NCBI RefSeq assembly: GCF_000012845.1
Contig: NC_009615.1
Location: 3,182,501 to 3,246,500, forward strand
Source of the DNA: Parabacteroides distasonis ATCC 8503
GTDB lineage: Bacteria; Bacteroidota; Bacteroidia; Bacteroidales; Tannerellaceae
Direction: 5' to 3'
Length of the DNA: 64,000 nucleotides
The position numbers were made by a program, and so were the translations under genes. Position 1 is the stretch's first letter; the number at the start of each line of letters is the position of its first letter. This document shows, one piece after another, positions 63,781 through 64,000 of the stretch. The notes beneath the pieces were generated by a model, which was not told where the DNA came from, did no database searches, and saw nothing but the letters and a program-made list of their open reading frames with translations.

Positions 63781-64000
63781 TTACCTTACCGCATACCGCT
63801 CCATCCTTTCCTTATCTCCGGAATAGGTTTCCCTCAATGCCAGATTACGCGCTACCATCATGCAATAGGAAGGTAAGTTCTCAATGACAATCCAGCTATC
63901 CCGGTCTTCCCAAACCTTAAGCAGGGCTTCCTGAACGATCTGCTCAGACTGCTCCACGTCTCCGGTAATCCGGAAAACAACCCGGAAAAGGTTATTCTTC
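63781..64000 (-). CDS. ECF-type sigma factor, partial and apparently short
   Basis: The minus-strand frame enters from the right edge and ends with TAA at 63781-63783. The visible 73 codons cover sigma-70 region 2 (NLFRVVFRITGDVEQSEQ, LLKVWEDRDSWIV, PSYCMMVARNLAL). After that only about 17 residues remain before the stop, so the region 4 helix-turn-helix that ECF factors need for -35 recognition is absent. It could be a truncated pseudogene or a region-2-only variant. It is followed by the 63100-63762 gene, a common sigma/anti-sigma-like order. Confidence 0.7.
   Translation of the reverse strand, partial: KNNLFRVVFRITGDVEQSEQIVQEALLKVWEDRDSWIVIENLPSYCMMVARNLALRETYSGDKERMERYAVR

Overview
The window looks like a chromosomal stretch of a Bacteroidota gut commensal, most likely Parabacteroides (P. 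distasonis or a close relative). Support comes from TAnnTTTG-type -7 promoter boxes, lipoprotein fimbrillins of the Mfa1/Mfa2/FimA kind, a LytS/LytTR pair coupled to an outer-membrane receptor-like protein, tricorn-like S41 proteases, and a large phase-variable, S-layer-like surface protein. No rRNA, tRNA, CRISPR array or intact insertion sequence was seen.

Layout. 1-3070: two fimbrillin-like lipoprotein genes on the minus strand (the second runs off the left edge), preceded by a 162-bp segment bounded by 18-bp inverted repeats, a candidate phase-variable control element. 3625-13000: TPR protein, a Na+-pumping decarboxylase operon (oadG-oadA-oadB), a DUF349 protein, an ATP-grasp-like protein and a secreted esterase. 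13022-16952: outer-membrane receptor-like protein, LytS-type kinase and LytTR regulator in one overlapping operon. 17785-18258: a YafQ-type toxin-antitoxin pair inserted beside folE. 18263-31505: housekeeping operons on the minus strand (DUF1599, BT_3928-like, tpiA, SPOR, folE; M23 peptidase; S8 protease, xseA, xseB, ispD, recG; Lrp regulator; two FKBP isomerases).

31640-36322 is a second fimbrial locus (Mfa1/Mfa2 pair divergent from a large fimbrillin-like lipoprotein), followed by a sirtuin. 37190-40643 is an accessory island: a remnant of an S-layer-like gene, a 320-bp non-coding element that also occurs at 17351, and an AT-rich type II restriction-modification system (divergent methylase, controller protein and MvaI/BcnI-like nuclease). 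40720-46491 holds a PCMD protein, two NhaC antiporters, a dicarboxylate-type symporter and a DEDDh exonuclease. 46576-63045 contains two copies of a tricorn-like protease plus split LysO exporter module, flanking the 1149-residue surface protein, its invertible promoter (read here in the OFF orientation), an Rpn-type nuclease and a TPR sensor kinase. The right edge carries an apparently shortened sigma factor and a small membrane or secreted protein.

The most interesting signals are two invertible-promoter candidates controlling surface proteins, the fossil copy of the surface-protein gene, a 320-bp repeat lying next to acquired modules, a hairpin family placed only at gene 3' ends, and a 32-codon leader ORF in front of one lysO operon. 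All assignments come from reading the sequence; no database search was run.
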